A stretch of DNA of 64,000 nucleotides from Paracoccus shanxieyensis (GCF_009711265.1 NZ_WMII01000010.1:62001-126000); one strand, 5' to 3'; shown: positions 8,804 to 19,068, counted from the stretch's first letter. Numbers and translations: made by a program. Notes: generated from the sequence alone by a model not told the origin.

Positions 8804-9853
8804 TTAGGGTATCAGAAGCGACGCATCGCCATAGCTGAAGAAGCGATAGCCGGATTTGACCGCGTGATCGTACAGATCGCGGATGCGGTCCTGTCCCATC
8901 AGGGCGCTGACCAGCATCAGCAGCGTCGATTTCGGCAGGTGGAAATTCGTCATCAGGGCGTCGGTCACGCGGAAGCGATACCCCGGATATATGAAGATTT
9001 CTGTAACGTCCCGGAACGGCTGAACCGTGCCGTCGTCGTGCGCGGCGCTTTCGATCAACCGCAGCGCCGTGGTGCCGACCGGGATCACCCGGCCGCCTGC
9101 CGCGCGGGTTGCGTTGATCGCATCGGCGGCGGCAGGCGTCACCTCGCCCCATTCGCCATGCATCTTGTGCGTGGTCACGTCATCGACCTTGACGGGCAGA
9201 AACGTGCCCGCGCCGACATGCAGGGTGACATGGGCAAAGCGCACGCCGCGTGCGCGCAGCGTCTCCAGCAGATCCTGATCGAAATGCAGGCTGGCGGTGG
9301 GGGCGGCCACGGCGCCGGTCTTTTCGGCCCAGACGGTCTGGTAATCCTCCCGATCCGCCGCATCCGGTGCGCGCAGCGCCGCGATATAAGGCGGCAGCGG
9401 CATCGCGCCGACCTGCGCCAATGCGGCATCGAAGGCCTCGCCCTCGGCATCGAAGCGCAACGACAGGTCGCTGTCGGTCATCGCCACGACCTCGGCCGAC
9501 AGCAGATCGCCAAAGCGCACCGTCTCGCCGGGTTTCAGCTTGCGCAGCGGCTTGGCCAGGGCGCGCCATGTGCCATCGGCCTGCGGCTCCAACAGGGTGA
9601 TTTCCACCTTGGCGCTGACCGTACCCTGAGGGGTCTGACGGCTGCGCTGACCCGACAGGCGGGCGGGGATGACCTTGGTGTCGTTCAGCACCAGCAGATC
9701 GCCCGGACCCAGCAGCGACGGCAGGTCGCGCACATGCAGATCGCGCAGCCCATCACCCTCGGCGACCAGCAACCGGGCCGAGCTGCGGGGCCGTGCGGGG
9801 CGTGTGGCGATCAGCCCTTCCGGCAGGTGGAAATCGAAATCATCAAGCTTCAT
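8804..9853 (-). CDS. queA: S-adenosylmethionine:tRNA ribosyltransferase-isomerase
   Basis: Makes epoxyqueuosine in tRNA by transferring and isomerising the ribosyl group of S-adenosylmethionine onto preQ1 at the wobble position. The 349-residue protein starts [20 protein letters not shown], the standard QueA opening, and has [22 protein letters not shown] and the C-terminal [15 protein letters not shown] and YRFFSYGDA motifs. The ATG at 9853 matches the family start, and the upstream extension of the frame is not conserved in appearance. Other queuosine genes are not in the window. Confidence 0.96.
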   Translation of the reverse strand: MKLDDFDFHLPEGLIATRPARPRSSARLLVAEGDGLRDLHVRDLPSLLGPGDLLVLNDTKVIPARLSGQRSRQTPQGTVSAKVEITLLEPQADGTWRALAKPLRKLKPGETVRFGDLLSAEVVAMTDSDLSLRFDAEGEAFDAALAQVGAMPLPPYIAALRAPDAADREDYQTVWAEKTGAVAAPTASLHFDQDLLETLRARGVRFAHVTLHVGAGTFLPVKVDDVTTHKMHGEWGEVTPAAADAINATRAAGGRVIPVGTTALRLIESAAHDDGTVQPFRDVTEIFIYPGYRFRVTDALMTNFHLPKSTLLMLVSALMGQDRIRDLYDHAVKSGYRFFSYGDASLLIP

Positions 9854-9973
9854 GCGCGGCGTTTTCGCGCCGCCGATTGGCAGCGTCAAGCGGCGCTGTA
9901 ATCACAAAGTGAAATGGTCGGACTTTACTTGGTTGATAGAAATGGTAAGACATGCGCAGCCAAGGGTGATTCA

Positions 9974-10264
9974 ATGATCGTCTGCCACTGCATGCAAATT
10001 TCCGACCACGACATCCGCGTGGCTTTCGACTGGATGCGTGCCGCCGATCCGGAAACCATCATCACCCCCGGCAAGGTCTATCACGCCCTTGGCAAGCGCG
10101 CCGATTGTGGCGGCTGTATGCCCTTGTTTCTGGACACGATGCGCCGATGCGATAATCTGGCCGTGCCCCCCATCCTTCGGGGCATGAAAGCCAACCGCAT
10201 CGAGGTGAGCCATGAAGGGCGACGCAAAGGTCATCGAATATCTGAACGCAGCGTTACGGTCTGA
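9974..10264 (+). CDS. bfd: Bacterioferritin-associated ferredoxin
   Basis: Small [2Fe-2S] ferredoxin that reduces bacterioferritin so that stored iron can be released. The four ligand cysteines are visible: C4-x-C6 (VCHCMQ) and C45-GG-C48 (ADCGGCMP). The spacing between pairs is a few residues longer than in E. coli Bfd. At 96 residues it carries a basic C-terminal tail that overlaps the bacterioferritin gene by 53 bp, which couples the two genes. The upstream region 9902-9973 probably holds the promoter; I could not identify a convincing iron-regulator site in it. Confidence 0.93.
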   Translation: MIVCHCMQISDHDIRVAFDWMRAADPETIITPGKVYHALGKRADCGGCMPLFLDTMRRCDNLAVPPILRGMKANRIEVSHEGRRKGHRISERSVTV

Positions 10265-10697
10265 ACTGACCGCCGTCAGCCAGTATTGGCTGCATTACCG
10301 GCTGCAAGAGGATTGGGGTTACGGCCATATCGCCGACAAATCCCGCGCCGAATCGATCGAGGAAATGCATCACGCCGACCGCCTGATCCAGCGCATCATC
10401 TTTCTGGAAGGCCATCCGAACCTGCAAAAGCTGGACCCGCTGCGCATCGGCCAGAACCTAAAGGAAACGATGGAGGCCGATCTTGCGGGCGAACATGACG
10501 CCCGCAACCTGTATATCGAGGCGCGGGATCATTGCGAAAGCGTCGGCGATTACGTCAGCAAGATCCTGTTCGAGGACCTGATCTCGGATGAGGAAGGCCA
10601 TATCGATTTCCTTGAAACCCAGCTTGAGCTGCATGACCAGATCGGCGCGCAGAATTATGGCCATCTGAACGCCAAACCGGCCAGTCAGGCAGAGTGA
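10212..10697 (+). CDS. bfr: Bacterioferritin
   Basis: Haem-containing 24-subunit iron-storage protein. The 161 residues show the ferroxidase pattern: [13 protein letters not shown] (Glu and Tyr ligands on the first helix), [21 protein letters not shown] (Glu, His and the Met that ligates haem between subunits), [11 protein letters not shown] and [16 protein letters not shown]. All expected ligands are present, so it should be an active ferroxidase and able to bind haem. GAGGTGAGCC precedes the ATG. It overlaps the bfd gene, forming a standard store-and-release pair. Confidence 0.96.
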   Translation: MKGDAKVIEYLNAALRSELTAVSQYWLHYRLQEDWGYGHIADKSRAESIEEMHHADRLIQRIIFLEGHPNLQKLDPLRIGQNLKETMEADLAGEHDARNLYIEARDHCESVGDYVSKILFEDLISDEEGHIDFLETQLELHDQIGAQNYGHLNAKPASQAE

Positions 10698-10710
10698 ACC
10701 GGGCTGGCTG

Positions 10711-11385
10711 TCACGCCAGCCACTGCGCCGCAAGCTTTGGCAGGTCGTCGAAATGCGCCAGCATCGCCTCGGGGGCCAGACGGTCCAGCGCCTGACCCTC
10801 GGGGCCAAAGGCCACCAGTGCCACGGGAACGCCTGCGGCGGCGGCGGTCTTGCGGTCGGTTTCGGTGTCTCCGACAAGGAATGACCGGGCGACCGTGCCG
10901 CCCGCGCGTTCGACCGCCGCCTGATAGGGGCGGGGATCGGGCTTGCGGACGGGCAGGGTATCGGCCCCGACCAGCGCCCCGAAACGGTCACGGATGCCCA
11001 GTTCACGCAGCAGGGTTTCGGCCAGGGCCTCGGGCTTGTTGGTGCAGACGGACAGGATGTGGCCCGCATCCGCCAGTGCGTCCAGCGCCGCCTCGGTCCC
11101 CGGATACAGCCGCGTATGCACCGCGATGGCGTCGCCGTAATGGCCCAGCAGGCGGGCGTAATCCTCATCCTCGGCGGTGGGGGGCAGCAGCGTGCCGGCG
11201 GCAATCCGCGCATAGCCCGCGCGCAGCATCGCCCGCCCGCCATGGAACGCGATCAGCGCATCTTCGACCGGGTCCAGCAAAGACGGCAATCCGCGCCCGG
11301 TAAAGCAGGCATTTGCCGCCGCAATCAGGTCGCCCGACGTATCCGCCAGCGTTCCGTCCAGATCAAAGACAACCGTGCCCGCCAT
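10711..11385 (-). CDS. gph: Phosphoglycolate phosphatase-like HAD hydrolase
   Basis: HAD-superfamily phosphatase of 224 residues; it probably removes 2-phosphoglycolate made by DNA repair or by the oxygenase reaction. Motif I VFDLDGTLADT (catalytic Asp pair) is at residues 6-16, motif II SVCTNKP is in the middle, and motifs III and IV (KPDPRPY, VGDTETD) follow. The cap domain lies between motifs I and II. The ATG at 11385 is supported by GGAAGG upstream. It is divergent from glmU with a 105-bp shared promoter region. A closely related HAD specificity cannot be excluded. Confidence 0.85.
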   Translation of the reverse strand: MAGTVVFDLDGTLADTSGDLIAAANACFTGRGLPSLLDPVEDALIAFHGGRAMLRAGYARIAAGTLLPPTAEDEDYARLLGHYGDAIAVHTRLYPGTEAALDALADAGHILSVCTNKPEALAETLLRELGIRDRFGALVGADTLPVRKPDPRPYQAAVERAGGTVARSFLVGDTETDRKTAAAAGVPVALVAFGPEGQALDRLAPEAMLAHFDDLPKLAAQWLA

Positions 11386-11490
11386 GCTGTAACCTTCCGT
11401 CAAGATGTTTGATCCCCGGGGGTCTTTCCCCGATCCCGGCCCCTAGGTAGAACGCAGACGAAACATAAGAAAAGAGGCGACGAGGCAGTC

Positions 11491-12831
11491 ATGACGGATA
11501 ATCCCGCAGCGCTTATCGTTCTGGCCGCCGGGCAGGGCAGCCGGATGCAATCGGATCTGCCGAAGGTGCTGCATCGTCTGGGCGGCGTTCCCCTTGTCGG
11601 GCACGCCCTTGCCGCGGGCCGGGCGCTGGACCCCGAACGCATCGTCGTCGTGGCCGGGCATGGGGCGGATGCCGTGCGCAAGGCCGTTGCAAGGCTGGAA
11701 CCCGATGCGGTGATCGCGCTGCAGACCGAACAGCTTGGCACCGGCCATGCCGTGTTGCAGGCCATTCCGCATCTGGACGGCTTCGAGGGCCGGGTGATCG
11801 TGCTTTATGGCGACACGCCGTTTATCGGCGAGGATACGCTTCTGGCGCTGTCCAGCCACACGGCCGATGTGGTGGTGCTGGGCTTTGAGACGCAGGATCC
11901 CGGCCGCTATGGCCGTCTGGTGACCGGCCCCGACGGGCTGGAAAAGATCGTCGAGTTCAAGGATGCCGACGAGGCCACGCGCGCGATCAGGCTGGTGAAT
12001 TCGGGCGTTCTTGCCGCAGATGCCGCGCTGTTGCGGGACTTGCTGCCGCAGATCGGCAATGACAACGCCTCGGGTGAATATTACCTGACCGACATTCCCG
12101 CGCTGGCCCGCGCCAGCGGCCGCCGGGTCGAGGTCGTCACCTGCGATGAGGCCGAGACGCTGGGCATCAACACCCGCGCCGAACTGGCCGCCGCCGAAGC
12201 CGCCTTCCAGACCCGCGCCCGCGCGCTTGCGCTTGAGGACGGCGTGACGCTCAGCGATCCGGCGACCGTCTGGTTCGCGTTGGATACGGTGATCGGGCGT
12301 GATGCGATCATCGGGCAGAACGTGGTCTTCGGTCCCGGTGTGACGATTGAAAGCGGCGCGGAAATCCTGCCCTTCTGCCATCTGGAGGGCTGCCATATCA
12401 GCGCGGGCGCCACTGTCGGCCCCTTTGCCCGCCTGCGTCCCGGCGCGGAACTGGGCGGCGACGTGCATGTCGGCAATTTCGTGGAAATCAAGAACTCGGT
12501 TCTGGACGAAGGCGTCAAGGTCGGCCATCTGACCTATCTGGGCGATGCCCATATCGGCGAGCGCACGAATATCGGCGCAGGCACGGTGACCTGCAATTAT
12601 GACGGTGTGTTCAAGCACAAGACGGAAATCGGCGCGGACGCCTTTATCGGGTCGGACACCATGCTGGTCGCGCCGGTTCGCGTGGGCGCGCGGGCGATGA
12701 CGGGATCGGGTTCGGTCATCACCGAGGATATCCCCGATGACGCCATGGCGATCGCGCGGTCGCGGCAGGTGACGAAACCCGGCCTTGCCGCGCGGCTGAT
12801 GCAGGCGCTGCGCCAGAAGAAGGGCAAATAA
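11491..12831 (+). CDS. glmU: Bifunctional UDP-N-acetylglucosamine pyrophosphorylase / glucosamine-1-phosphate acetyltransferase
   Basis: Catalyses the last two steps of UDP-GlcNAc synthesis, feeding peptidoglycan and lipid A. The N-terminal nucleotidyltransferase has LAAGQGSRMQSDLPKVLH and QLGTGHAV; the C-terminal half is a left-handed beta-helix with hexapeptide repeats (IGRDAIIGQNVVFGPGV and following) and the acetyltransferase segment GDAHIGERTNIGAGTVTCNYDG. 446 residues, normal length. The stop codon is followed after a single base by the start of glmS, so the pathway's first and last enzymes are made from one transcript. Confidence 0.96.
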   Translation: MTDNPAALIVLAAGQGSRMQSDLPKVLHRLGGVPLVGHALAAGRALDPERIVVVAGHGADAVRKAVARLEPDAVIALQTEQLGTGHAVLQAIPHLDGFEGRVIVLYGDTPFIGEDTLLALSSHTADVVVLGFETQDPGRYGRLVTGPDGLEKIVEFKDADEATRAIRLVNSGVLAADAALLRDLLPQIGNDNASGEYYLTDIPALARASGRRVEVVTCDEAETLGINTRAELAAAEAAFQTRARALALEDGVTLSDPATVWFALDTVIGRDAIIGQNVVFGPGVTIESGAEILPFCHLEGCHISAGATVGPFARLRPGAELGGDVHVGNFVEIKNSVLDEGVKVGHLTYLGDAHIGERTNIGAGTVTCNYDGVFKHKTEIGADAFIGSDTMLVAPVRVGARAMTGSGSVITEDIPDDAMAIARSRQVTKPGLAARLMQALRQKKGK

Positions 12832-12832
12832 C

Positions 12833-14650
12833 ATGTGCGGAATCATCGGAATTCTGGGCAGCCACGAAGTGTCGCCGCAACTGGTCGAGGCGCTGAAGCG
12901 GCTGGAATATCGCGGCTATGACAGCGCGGGCGTGGCAACCGTCGATGCCAATGGCACGCTGGCGCGGCGTCGGGCGGTGGGCAAGCTGGTCAACCTGTCC
13001 GACAAGCTGGTGCATGAGCCGCTGCCCGGCCATGCCGGCATCGGCCATACTCGCTGGGCCACACATGGTGCCGCGACCGAAGCCAACGCCCATCCCCATA
13101 AGCGCGGCCCCGTCGCCGTGGTCCATAACGGCATCATCGAGAACTTCCGCGAATTGCGCGAAGAGGTCGTGGCGCTGGGCATGACCCCGGAGTCCCAGAC
13201 CGACACCGAAACCGTGGCCCTGCTGACCGCATGGCACATGGCGCAGGGGCTTGGCCCGGTCGAGGCGGCGCGTCAGACGCTGACCCGCCTGCATGGCGCC
13301 TTCGCGCTGGCCTTTCTGTTTGAAGGCGAGGGCGATCTGATGATCGCCGCCCGCAAGGGCAGCCCGCTTGCCGTGGGCAGCGGCGATGGCGAGATGTTCA
13401 TCGGTTCGGACGCGGTGGCGCTGGCCCCCTTTACCGACCGCATCACCTATCTTGAGGACGGAGATCACGCCGTCATCACCCGCGCGGGCGCGCAGATCTT
13501 TGACGCCGATAATCGGCCCGTCCACCGCGAGATCCAGCGCATCGACGTGGGCGCGACCCAGATCGACAAGGGCGGCTACCGGCATTTCATGGCCAAGGAA
13601 ATCGCCCAGCAGCCGGTCGTGTTGGGCGATGTGCTCAGCCACTATATCAAGGGCGACCGCATCGTTCTGCCCGATTCCATCGATTTTTCAGAGGTGGACC
13701 GGCTGACGCTGGTGGGCTGCGGCACGGCCTATTACGCGGCCTGTGTGGCGCGTTACTGGTTTGAACAACTGGCGGGCCTGCCCTGCGATCTGGATGTCGC
13801 GTCCGAGTTCCGCTATCGCGAGCCGCCGATGTCGGCCAAAAGCTGGGCGCTGTTCGTCAGCCAGTCCGGCGAAACCGCCGATACGCTGGCCGCGCTGCAT
13901 TACGCGCGCGACAAGGTGGCCAAGACCGTGGGCATCGTCAATGTCGGCACCTCGGCCATTGCGCGCGATGCCGATATCGCGCTGCCGACGCTGGCCGGGA
14001 TCGAGGTCAGCGTGGCCTCGTCCAAGGCATTCACCTGTCAGCTGGCGGTGCTTGCGGTGCTGGCGCTGAAGGCCGCGCATGATCGCGGGCGGCTGGACGA
14101 TGCGGGGCTGGCCGCGCATCTGGATGATCTGCGCGCCATTCCGGGGCTGGTGAACCAGACGCTGGCGGTGGGCGACGGCTGCCGCAATCTGGCCGGTTGG
14201 CTGGCCGAGGCGCAGGACGTGCTGTATCTGGGCCGGGGCGCGCTGTATCCGGTGGCGCTGGAAGGCGCGCTGAAGTTGAAAGAGCTGAGCTATATCCACG
14301 CCGAAGGCTACGCCTCGGGCGAATTGAAGCATGGCCCCATTGCGCTGATCGACCGCAATGTGCCGGTGGTGGTGCTGGCGCCGCGCGACGATCTTTTTGA
14401 AAAGACCGTCTCGAACATGCAAGAGGTCATGGCGCGGCACGGGCAGGTTCTGCTGATCTCGGATGCCGAAGGGATCGAGGCGGGCGGCGACGGGGTTTAT
14501 GCCAGCCTTGCCATTCCGCAGGGCGGCGGGATGTTCCAGCCGATCCTTTATGCGGTGCCGATGCAGTATCTGGCCTATCACACGGCGGTCGCCAAGGGCA
14601 CCGATGTGGACCAGCCGCGCAATCTGGCGAAATCGGTCACCGTCGAATAA
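12833..14650 (+). CDS. glmS: Glutamine--fructose-6-phosphate aminotransferase (isomerizing)
   Basis: Forms glucosamine-6-phosphate from fructose-6-phosphate and glutamine. The mature enzyme begins with the nucleophile Cys2 (MCGIIGILG); the glutaminase domain shows RLEYRGYDSAG, GHTRWATHG and HNGIIEN. Two SIS sugar-isomerase domains follow (CGTAYYAA, SQSGETADT, SSKAFTCQ), and the protein ends with the conserved KSVTVE. 605 residues. It lies directly behind glmU and is followed by a strong terminator. No ribozyme-like leader is possible, given the one-base spacing from glmU. Confidence 0.97.
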   Translation: MCGIIGILGSHEVSPQLVEALKRLEYRGYDSAGVATVDANGTLARRRAVGKLVNLSDKLVHEPLPGHAGIGHTRWATHGAATEANAHPHKRGPVAVVHNGIIENFRELREEVVALGMTPESQTDTETVALLTAWHMAQGLGPVEAARQTLTRLHGAFALAFLFEGEGDLMIAARKGSPLAVGSGDGEMFIGSDAVALAPFTDRITYLEDGDHAVITRAGAQIFDADNRPVHREIQRIDVGATQIDKGGYRHFMAKEIAQQPVVLGDVLSHYIKGDRIVLPDSIDFSEVDRLTLVGCGTAYYAACVARYWFEQLAGLPCDLDVASEFRYREPPMSAKSWALFVSQSGETADTLAALHYARDKVAKTVGIVNVGTSAIARDADIALPTLAGIEVSVASSKAFTCQLAVLAVLALKAAHDRGRLDDAGLAAHLDDLRAIPGLVNQTLAVGDGCRNLAGWLAEAQDVLYLGRGALYPVALEGALKLKELSYIHAEGYASGELKHGPIALIDRNVPVVVLAPRDDLFEKTVSNMQEVMARHGQVLLISDAEGIEAGGDGVYASLAIPQGGGMFQPILYAVPMQYLAYHTAVAKGTDVDQPRNLAKSVTVE

Positions 14651-14653
14651 GAA

Positions 14654-14682
14654 AAAGGCCCGGCCGGCATGGCCGGGCCTTT
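14654..14682. terminator. Bidirectional intrinsic terminator between glmS and aqpZ
   Basis: Perfect 12-bp inverted repeat AAAGGCCCGGCC/GGCCGGGCCTTT around a five-base loop. It begins 3 bp after the glmS stop and ends 4 bp before the stop of the convergent aqpZ gene, so one hairpin serves both transcripts. Confidence 0.9.
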
Positions 14683-14686
14683 CGCC

Positions 14687-15427
14687 TTAGTGCTGCGGGG
14701 TCAGCGGCGGCTGGGGCGCGGGCAGGTCGCCGACGACCTCGTCGTCCTTTTCGCCCATCGCTTTCCAGATCACCGCGCCGATGACGGCCCCGACGATCGG
14801 TGCCACCCAGAACAGCCAAAGCTGCTGGATCGCCGCGCCGCCTGCAAACAGCGCCTGACTGGTCGAACGTGCCGGGTTGACCGAGGTATTCGTCACCGGG
14901 ATCGAAATCAGGTGGATCAGCACCAGCGCCAGACCGATGGCGATGGGGGCAAAGCCCTTGGGCGCGCGGCCATGGGTCGAACCAAGGATCACGATCAGGA
15001 AGAAGGCGGTCAGCACGATCTCGATCAGCAGGGCCGAGAACATCGAATAGCCGCCGGGCGAATTCGCGCCATACCCGTTCGAGGCAAAGCCGCCCAGTTG
15101 CGCGTCAGCCTTGCCCGAGGCGATGGAATACAGCACCAGCGCCGCAAGGATCGCGCCGACCAGCTGCGCGATGATATAGGGAACCACGCGCGCGCTGGGG
15201 AAACGCCCCGCAACCATCAGGCCGATGGTGACCGCCGGGTTGAAATGTCCGCCCGAGATGGTGCCGACCGCATAGGCCATGGTCAGGACGGTCAGGCCAA
15301 AGGCCAGCGATACGCCGACAAAGCCGATCCCAAGTTCAGGAAAGCCCGCAGCCAGCACAGCGCTGCCGCAACCTCCGAATACCAGCCAGAAGGTGCCAAT
15401 CGCCTCGGCTGCCAGTTGCTTTTGCAT
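14687..15427 (-). CDS. aqpZ: Aquaporin Z
   Basis: Water channel of the inner membrane with six helices. Both half-helix motifs are intact: NPAVT (N63) and NPARS (N184). The selectivity-filter positions are F43, H172, T181 and R187, the combination found in water-specific AqpZ rather than in glycerol facilitators. 246 residues, slightly longer than E. coli AqpZ because of a Pro-rich acidic C-terminal tail. The start at 15427 follows a weak AGGTTAT site. The 215-bp region upstream holds its promoter and the terminator of the next gene. Confidence 0.95.
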   Translation of the reverse strand: MQKQLAAEAIGTFWLVFGGCGSAVLAAGFPELGIGFVGVSLAFGLTVLTMAYAVGTISGGHFNPAVTIGLMVAGRFPSARVVPYIIAQLVGAILAALVLYSIASGKADAQLGGFASNGYGANSPGGYSMFSALLIEIVLTAFFLIVILGSTHGRAPKGFAPIAIGLALVLIHLISIPVTNTSVNPARSTSQALFAGGAAIQQLWLFWVAPIVGAVIGAVIWKAMGEKDDEVVGDLPAPQPPLTPQH

Positions 15428-15587
15428 GATATAACCTCACATACGCATAAGCACGCAGCTTTGCTGTGCTGAACCGGGGGTGGTGTCAGCGCAGGAAAAT
15501 CGCGTGTAGGGCGCATTTTACCCTAAACTCACGGATGTGTGAATACATCGTTTTGTAAGCTGCCGCATGGAGCGGCACAAATGCAAA

Positions 15588-15614
15588 AAAGGCGAGGGTG
15601 GACACTTCGCCTTT
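15588..15614 (-). terminator. Intrinsic terminator after the 50-residue protein gene
   Basis: Inverted repeat AAAGGCGA/TCGCCTTT with an 11-base loop. Read on the minus strand, the stem is followed by a run of T residues (complement of the A run at 15585-15590). It begins 28 bp after the stop of the small gene. Confidence 0.75.
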
Positions 15615-15642
15615 GTCGTCATGCGGATGCGGTAGATGCAGC

Positions 15643-15795
15643 TTACAGCTGGATCGTACGGAAATCGGCTTCGCGGATGCCCAGCTTCTGCAGCGCGCCT
15701 GCCGTGGGCATACGGTGCTGGCGCACGTCCGAGGTGACGGCGATGGCAGCGTTCAGAATGCTGAAAGCGTTGCGGATAAAGCGGAGAGCGGTCAT
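15643..15795 (-). CDS. Small protein of unknown function (50 residues)
   Basis: Short frame MTALRFIRNAF...DFRTIQL starting at an ATG preceded by GGCAAGGAC, a good ribosome site. It is followed by its own terminator and separated from tctA by another terminator, so it looks like an independent one-gene transcript. The N-terminal half is amphipathic/hydrophobic (FIRNAFSILNAAIAV) and the C-terminal half contains a QKLGIREADF segment, which loosely recalls the small DUF1127-type proteins of alphaproteobacteria. I cannot assign a function. The frame is open further upstream, but only the internal start has a ribosome site. Confidence 0.55.
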   Translation of the reverse strand: MTALRFIRNAFSILNAAIAVTSDVRQHRMPTAGALQKLGIREADFRTIQL

Positions 15796-15902
15796 GTCCT
15801 TGCCTATTCGGATGAATGTTTCGTCAAGCAAGACATGGGGTGCGAGCGGTTTTTCTGCAATGCAGCATAGGGCATTGCCGCCATGCGTCCGCGACATGGC
15901 AA

Positions 15903-15924
15903 CCCCGGCCCCAGAAGGCCGGGG
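15903..15924 (-). terminator. Intrinsic terminator after tctA
   Basis: CCCCGGCC/GGCCGGGG perfect 8-bp stem with a six-base loop, 15 bp beyond the tctA stop codon. The trailing sequence on the minus strand is only weakly T-rich. Confidence 0.6.
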
Positions 15925-15939
15925 GTCTTGTTCAGGGTG

Positions 15940-17457
15940 TCAGTCCTCGTCTCCGCCCATCTGGGACAGCACCTTGCCCTTGCCGCGGGCGCGCATGATC
16001 AGCGGCACGATCAGGGCCAGCGCCGCCAGACCCAGCAGGGTCGCGGCGATGGGCGATCCGACCAGAACCGTCCAGTCGCCCTGACTGATGGCCAGCGCGC
16101 GGCGCAGTTGCTGTTCGGCCATCGGCCCCAGGATCAGGCCCACGACAATGGGCGCGATGGGATAGCCGAAAAGCCGCATGGCATAGCCCAGAACGCCGAA
16201 GGCCAGCAGCATTCCAAGCTCGAAGCTGGACGGGTTCGCGCCGATGGTGCCCAGCGTCGCAAACAGCAGGATGCCCGCGTAAAGCCACGGTTTCGGGATG
16301 GTCAGCAGCCGCACCCACAACCCGATCAGCGGCAGGTTCAGCACCAGCAGCATGAAGTTCGCGATCAGCAGCGATGCGATCAGCCCCCAGACCAGCGTCG
16401 GGTTGGTGGCAAACAGCAGCGGCCCCGGTTGCAGCCCGAATTGCTGGAAACCCGCCAGCATGATCGCCGCCGTGGCCGAGGTCGGCAGCCCCAGCGTCAG
16501 CAGCGGCACCAGCGTGCCTGCCGCGCTGGCATTGTTGGCGGCCTCGGGTCCGGCCACGCCTTCGATGGCGCCATGGCCGAATTCCTCGGGGTGTTTGGAC
16601 AGCTTCTTTTCGGTGGCATAGGACAGGAAGGTGCCGATCTCGGCCCCGCCTGCGGGCATGGCACCGATGGGAAAGCCGATGACGGTGCCGCGCAGCCAGG
16701 GCTTCCACGACCGCGCCCAATCCTTGCGGTTCATCCAGACCGAGCCCTTGACGGCGGTGACGGTCTCATCGCCCTTGACCTTGGTTCCTGCAATGGCCAG
16801 CGCCTCGCCGATGGCGAACATCGCGACGGCCATGGTGGTGACCTCGATCCCGTCCAGCAGTTCCGGCACGCCGAAGGATAGCCGCGCCTGTCCGGTCAGC
16901 TGGTCGATGCCGACGCAGGCCAGCGCCAGCCCCAGAAACAACGAGGTCAGCCCGCGCAGCGCCGAATCGCCAAGTGCGGCCGAGACGGTCACGAAGGCCA
17001 GCACCATCAGCGCAAAGTTTTCCCGCGGTCCCATGGTCAGCGCGATCTTGACGATGCTGGGCGCAAGAAAGGCCAGCAGCAGCGTGGCGATCAGACCCGC
17101 GATGAACGAGCCGATGGCCGCCGTCGCCAGTGCCGGGCCGCCGCGCCCCTTGCGGGCCATCTTGTTGCCCTCAAGCGCGGTGATGATCGAGGCGCTTTCG
17201 CCGGGCGTGTTCAGCAGGATCGAGGTGGTCGAGCCGCCATACATCCCGCCGTAATAGATCCCCGCGAACATGATCAGCGACCCCGCCGGGTCCAGCCGAT
17301 AGGTCACGGGCAGCAGCAGCGCCACGGTCAGCGCAGGGCCGATGCCGGGCAGAACGCCGACCATCGTGCCCAGCGTCACGCCGATCAGCGCGTAAAGCAG
17401 CATCATCGGCTCGGCAGCGGTCGCAAGGCCCTGCATCAGGAAGTCAAAGGCGCTCAT
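15940..17457 (-). CDS. tctA: Tripartite tricarboxylate transporter large membrane subunit
   Basis: Large integral-membrane subunit of a TctABC secondary importer, likely for citrate-like carboxylates. 505 residues with about ten to twelve helices. The family signature [24 protein letters not shown] lies near residue 35, the [20 protein letters not shown] block near 70, and a second signature ([42 protein letters not shown]) in the middle of the protein. It starts 3 bp after tctB ends and is the last gene of the tctCBA operon. Confidence 0.95.
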   Translation of the reverse strand: MSAFDFLMQGLATAAEPMMLLYALIGVTLGTMVGVLPGIGPALTVALLLPVTYRLDPAGSLIMFAGIYYGGMYGGSTTSILLNTPGESASIITALEGNKMARKGRGGPALATAAIGSFIAGLIATLLLAFLAPSIVKIALTMGPRENFALMVLAFVTVSAALGDSALRGLTSLFLGLALACVGIDQLTGQARLSFGVPELLDGIEVTTMAVAMFAIGEALAIAGTKVKGDETVTAVKGSVWMNRKDWARSWKPWLRGTVIGFPIGAMPAGGAEIGTFLSYATEKKLSKHPEEFGHGAIEGVAGPEAANNASAAGTLVPLLTLGLPTSATAAIMLAGFQQFGLQPGPLLFATNPTLVWGLIASLLIANFMLLVLNLPLIGLWVRLLTIPKPWLYAGILLFATLGTIGANPSSFELGMLLAFGVLGYAMRLFGYPIAPIVVGLILGPMAEQQLRRALAISQGDWTVLVGSPIAATLLGLAALALIVPLIMRARGKGKVLSQMGGDED

Positions 17458-17460
17458 GGA

Positions 17461-17955
17461 TCAGCCCCCCGGAAAGAACAGATGCTCAAGCGGGCCGGGC
17501 GGCAGGTGCAGCATCAGGAGTTTTGCGAAAATCGCCCAGACCACGAAGGCGACGACGATGCCGATGGGCAGGGTCATCGCCAGATTGCGCTTGCCGAAGG
17601 CGCGGGCGGTAAAGGCGAACAGAATGCCCGTCGCGATGGAAAACCCCGCGATGTGCAGAAGCATCAGCTGCGCGGCAAGGCCCGCGATGATCCACAGGAC
17701 CGGCTTCGGGTCCTGCGGCTCGCGCTCGGGAAAGTCGCCGCGCAGGGCGGCAAAGCCCGTCCAGACCGCCAGACCCAGCAGGCACCATGCCACGACGCGC
17801 GGCACGCTGGCGGGGCCGACGCCGGAATAGCCGCCCAGATCGGCAAGGCGCGCGCTGTCCCACAGCATCACGCCCGCGACGGCGGCAAGAAACACCGCGA
17901 TGACAAGCGCCGCCCGGTCGGGGCGGCGCTGCGGTTCCTGACCGGAATGGCTCAT
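17461..17955 (-). CDS. tctB: Tripartite tricarboxylate transporter small membrane subunit
   Basis: Small four-helix membrane subunit of the Tct importer, 164 residues. The N-terminus is short and hydrophilic, followed by a helix (ALVIAVFLAAVAGVMLW), the GVGPASVPR motif typical of TctB, and three further hydrophobic segments. It overlaps the tctC stop by 4 bp and is followed 3 bp later by tctA, so the three subunits are translationally linked. Confidence 0.93.
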   Translation of the reverse strand: MSHSGQEPQRRPDRAALVIAVFLAAVAGVMLWDSARLADLGGYSGVGPASVPRVVAWCLLGLAVWTGFAALRGDFPEREPQDPKPVLWIIAGLAAQLMLLHIAGFSIATGILFAFTARAFGKRNLAMTLPIGIVVAFVVWAIFAKLLMLHLPPGPLEHLFFPGG

Positions 17956-18893
17956 TTCACCAGACCGATGTCTTTCAGGATGGCCTGCGTCGCGGCCTCA
18001 TCCTTGGCAAGCTGTTCGTCAAAGGCCGCGCCCGACAGATAGGTGTCCATCCAGCCCTTGTCCGACAGTTGCTTCTGCCAGTTTTCGGATTTCACCATCT
18101 TTTCGATATCCGCCGTCACCTTGGCCTTCTGATCGTCCGACAGGCCCGGTGCGGCGGCGACCATGCGCCAGTTCTGCAATTCGATGTCCAGCCCGGCTTC
18201 CTTCAGCGTCGGAGCGTCCACGCCCTCGACCCGCTCGGGGGCCGAGATCGCCAGCAGGCGCAGCGTGCCTGCCTTGACCTGCGCTTCGAATTCGCCCAGG
18301 GACGACACGCCCGCCGTCACCTGATTGCCAAGGATGGCGGCCAGCGCCTCGCCACCGCCGGAATAGGCGATGTAGTTGATTTTCGTCGGATCGACGCCCG
18401 CCGCCTTGGCGATCATGCCGACCGCGATATGGTCCGTGCCCCCGGCCGAGCCGCCGGCCCAGCTGACCGCGCCGGGATTTTCCTTCAGCTTCGCGACCAG
18501 CCCGGCCATGTCCTGAATGTCGGACGCGGCGGGCACCACGATCGCCTCATATTCGCCGGTCAGGCGGGCGATGGGGGTGACATCCTTCAGCGACACCGGG
18601 GAATTGTTGGTCAGGATCGCGCCGACCATCACATAGCCGCCGACGATCAGCGCATCGGGATTGCCCTTCATCTGGCTGGCGAATTGCGCAAGCCCGATGG
18701 TGCCGCCCGCGCCCGGCACGTTCTGCACCTGGGTCGAGGGCGAGATGCCGTCTTCCTGCATGACCTGCTGCATGGTGCGCGCGGTCTGGTCCCAGCCGCC
18801 ACCCGGATTGGCGGGCGCGATGATGGTATAATCGGCCAGTGCGGGCAGGGCAAAGGCACCGGCAAAGACGCTGGCGAGAACAAGATGCTTCAT
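17952..18893 (-). CDS. tctC: Tripartite tricarboxylate transporter substrate-binding protein
   Basis: Periplasmic Bug/TctC-type receptor, 313 residues. Signal peptide [20 protein letters not shown] cut before Asp. Then [28 protein letters not shown] and GYSGGG-like segments form the carboxylate-binding loops of the family. Substrate probably citrate or another di/tricarboxylate, though Bug proteins bind many small ligands. The 175 bp upstream separate it from a co-directional binding protein of a different class and may contain a promoter. Confidence 0.93.
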   Translation of the reverse strand: MKHLVLASVFAGAFALPALADYTIIAPANPGGGWDQTARTMQQVMQEDGISPSTQVQNVPGAGGTIGLAQFASQMKGNPDALIVGGYVMVGAILTNNSPVSLKDVTPIARLTGEYEAIVVPAASDIQDMAGLVAKLKENPGAVSWAGGSAGGTDHIAVGMIAKAAGVDPTKINYIAYSGGGEALAAILGNQVTAGVSSLGEFEAQVKAGTLRLLAISAPERVEGVDAPTLKEAGLDIELQNWRMVAAAPGLSDDQKAKVTADIEKMVKSENWQKQLSDKGWMDTYLSGAAFDEQLAKDEAATQAILKDIGLVK

Positions 18894-19068
18894 GACATTC
18901 CTCCGCTGGCGATGGGCGCTCCGCAGCGCCGCTCGCTTTCATGTCTGGTTTTGTGAAACCCCCACCTCTCCCAAAGTGCGGGGTCGCCTCCTGAACCCGC
19001 GACGTGGCGGGCATCAGCTATATCCAGCACACAAACCTGTCATGCACCTGACGCGGGGCTGAGAAATT

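Noticed and set aside
9902-9973. An iron-responsive operator (Fur, Irr or RirA box) before bfd-bfr
   Set aside because: The region is A/T-rich and probably a promoter, but I see no convincing symmetrical iron box.
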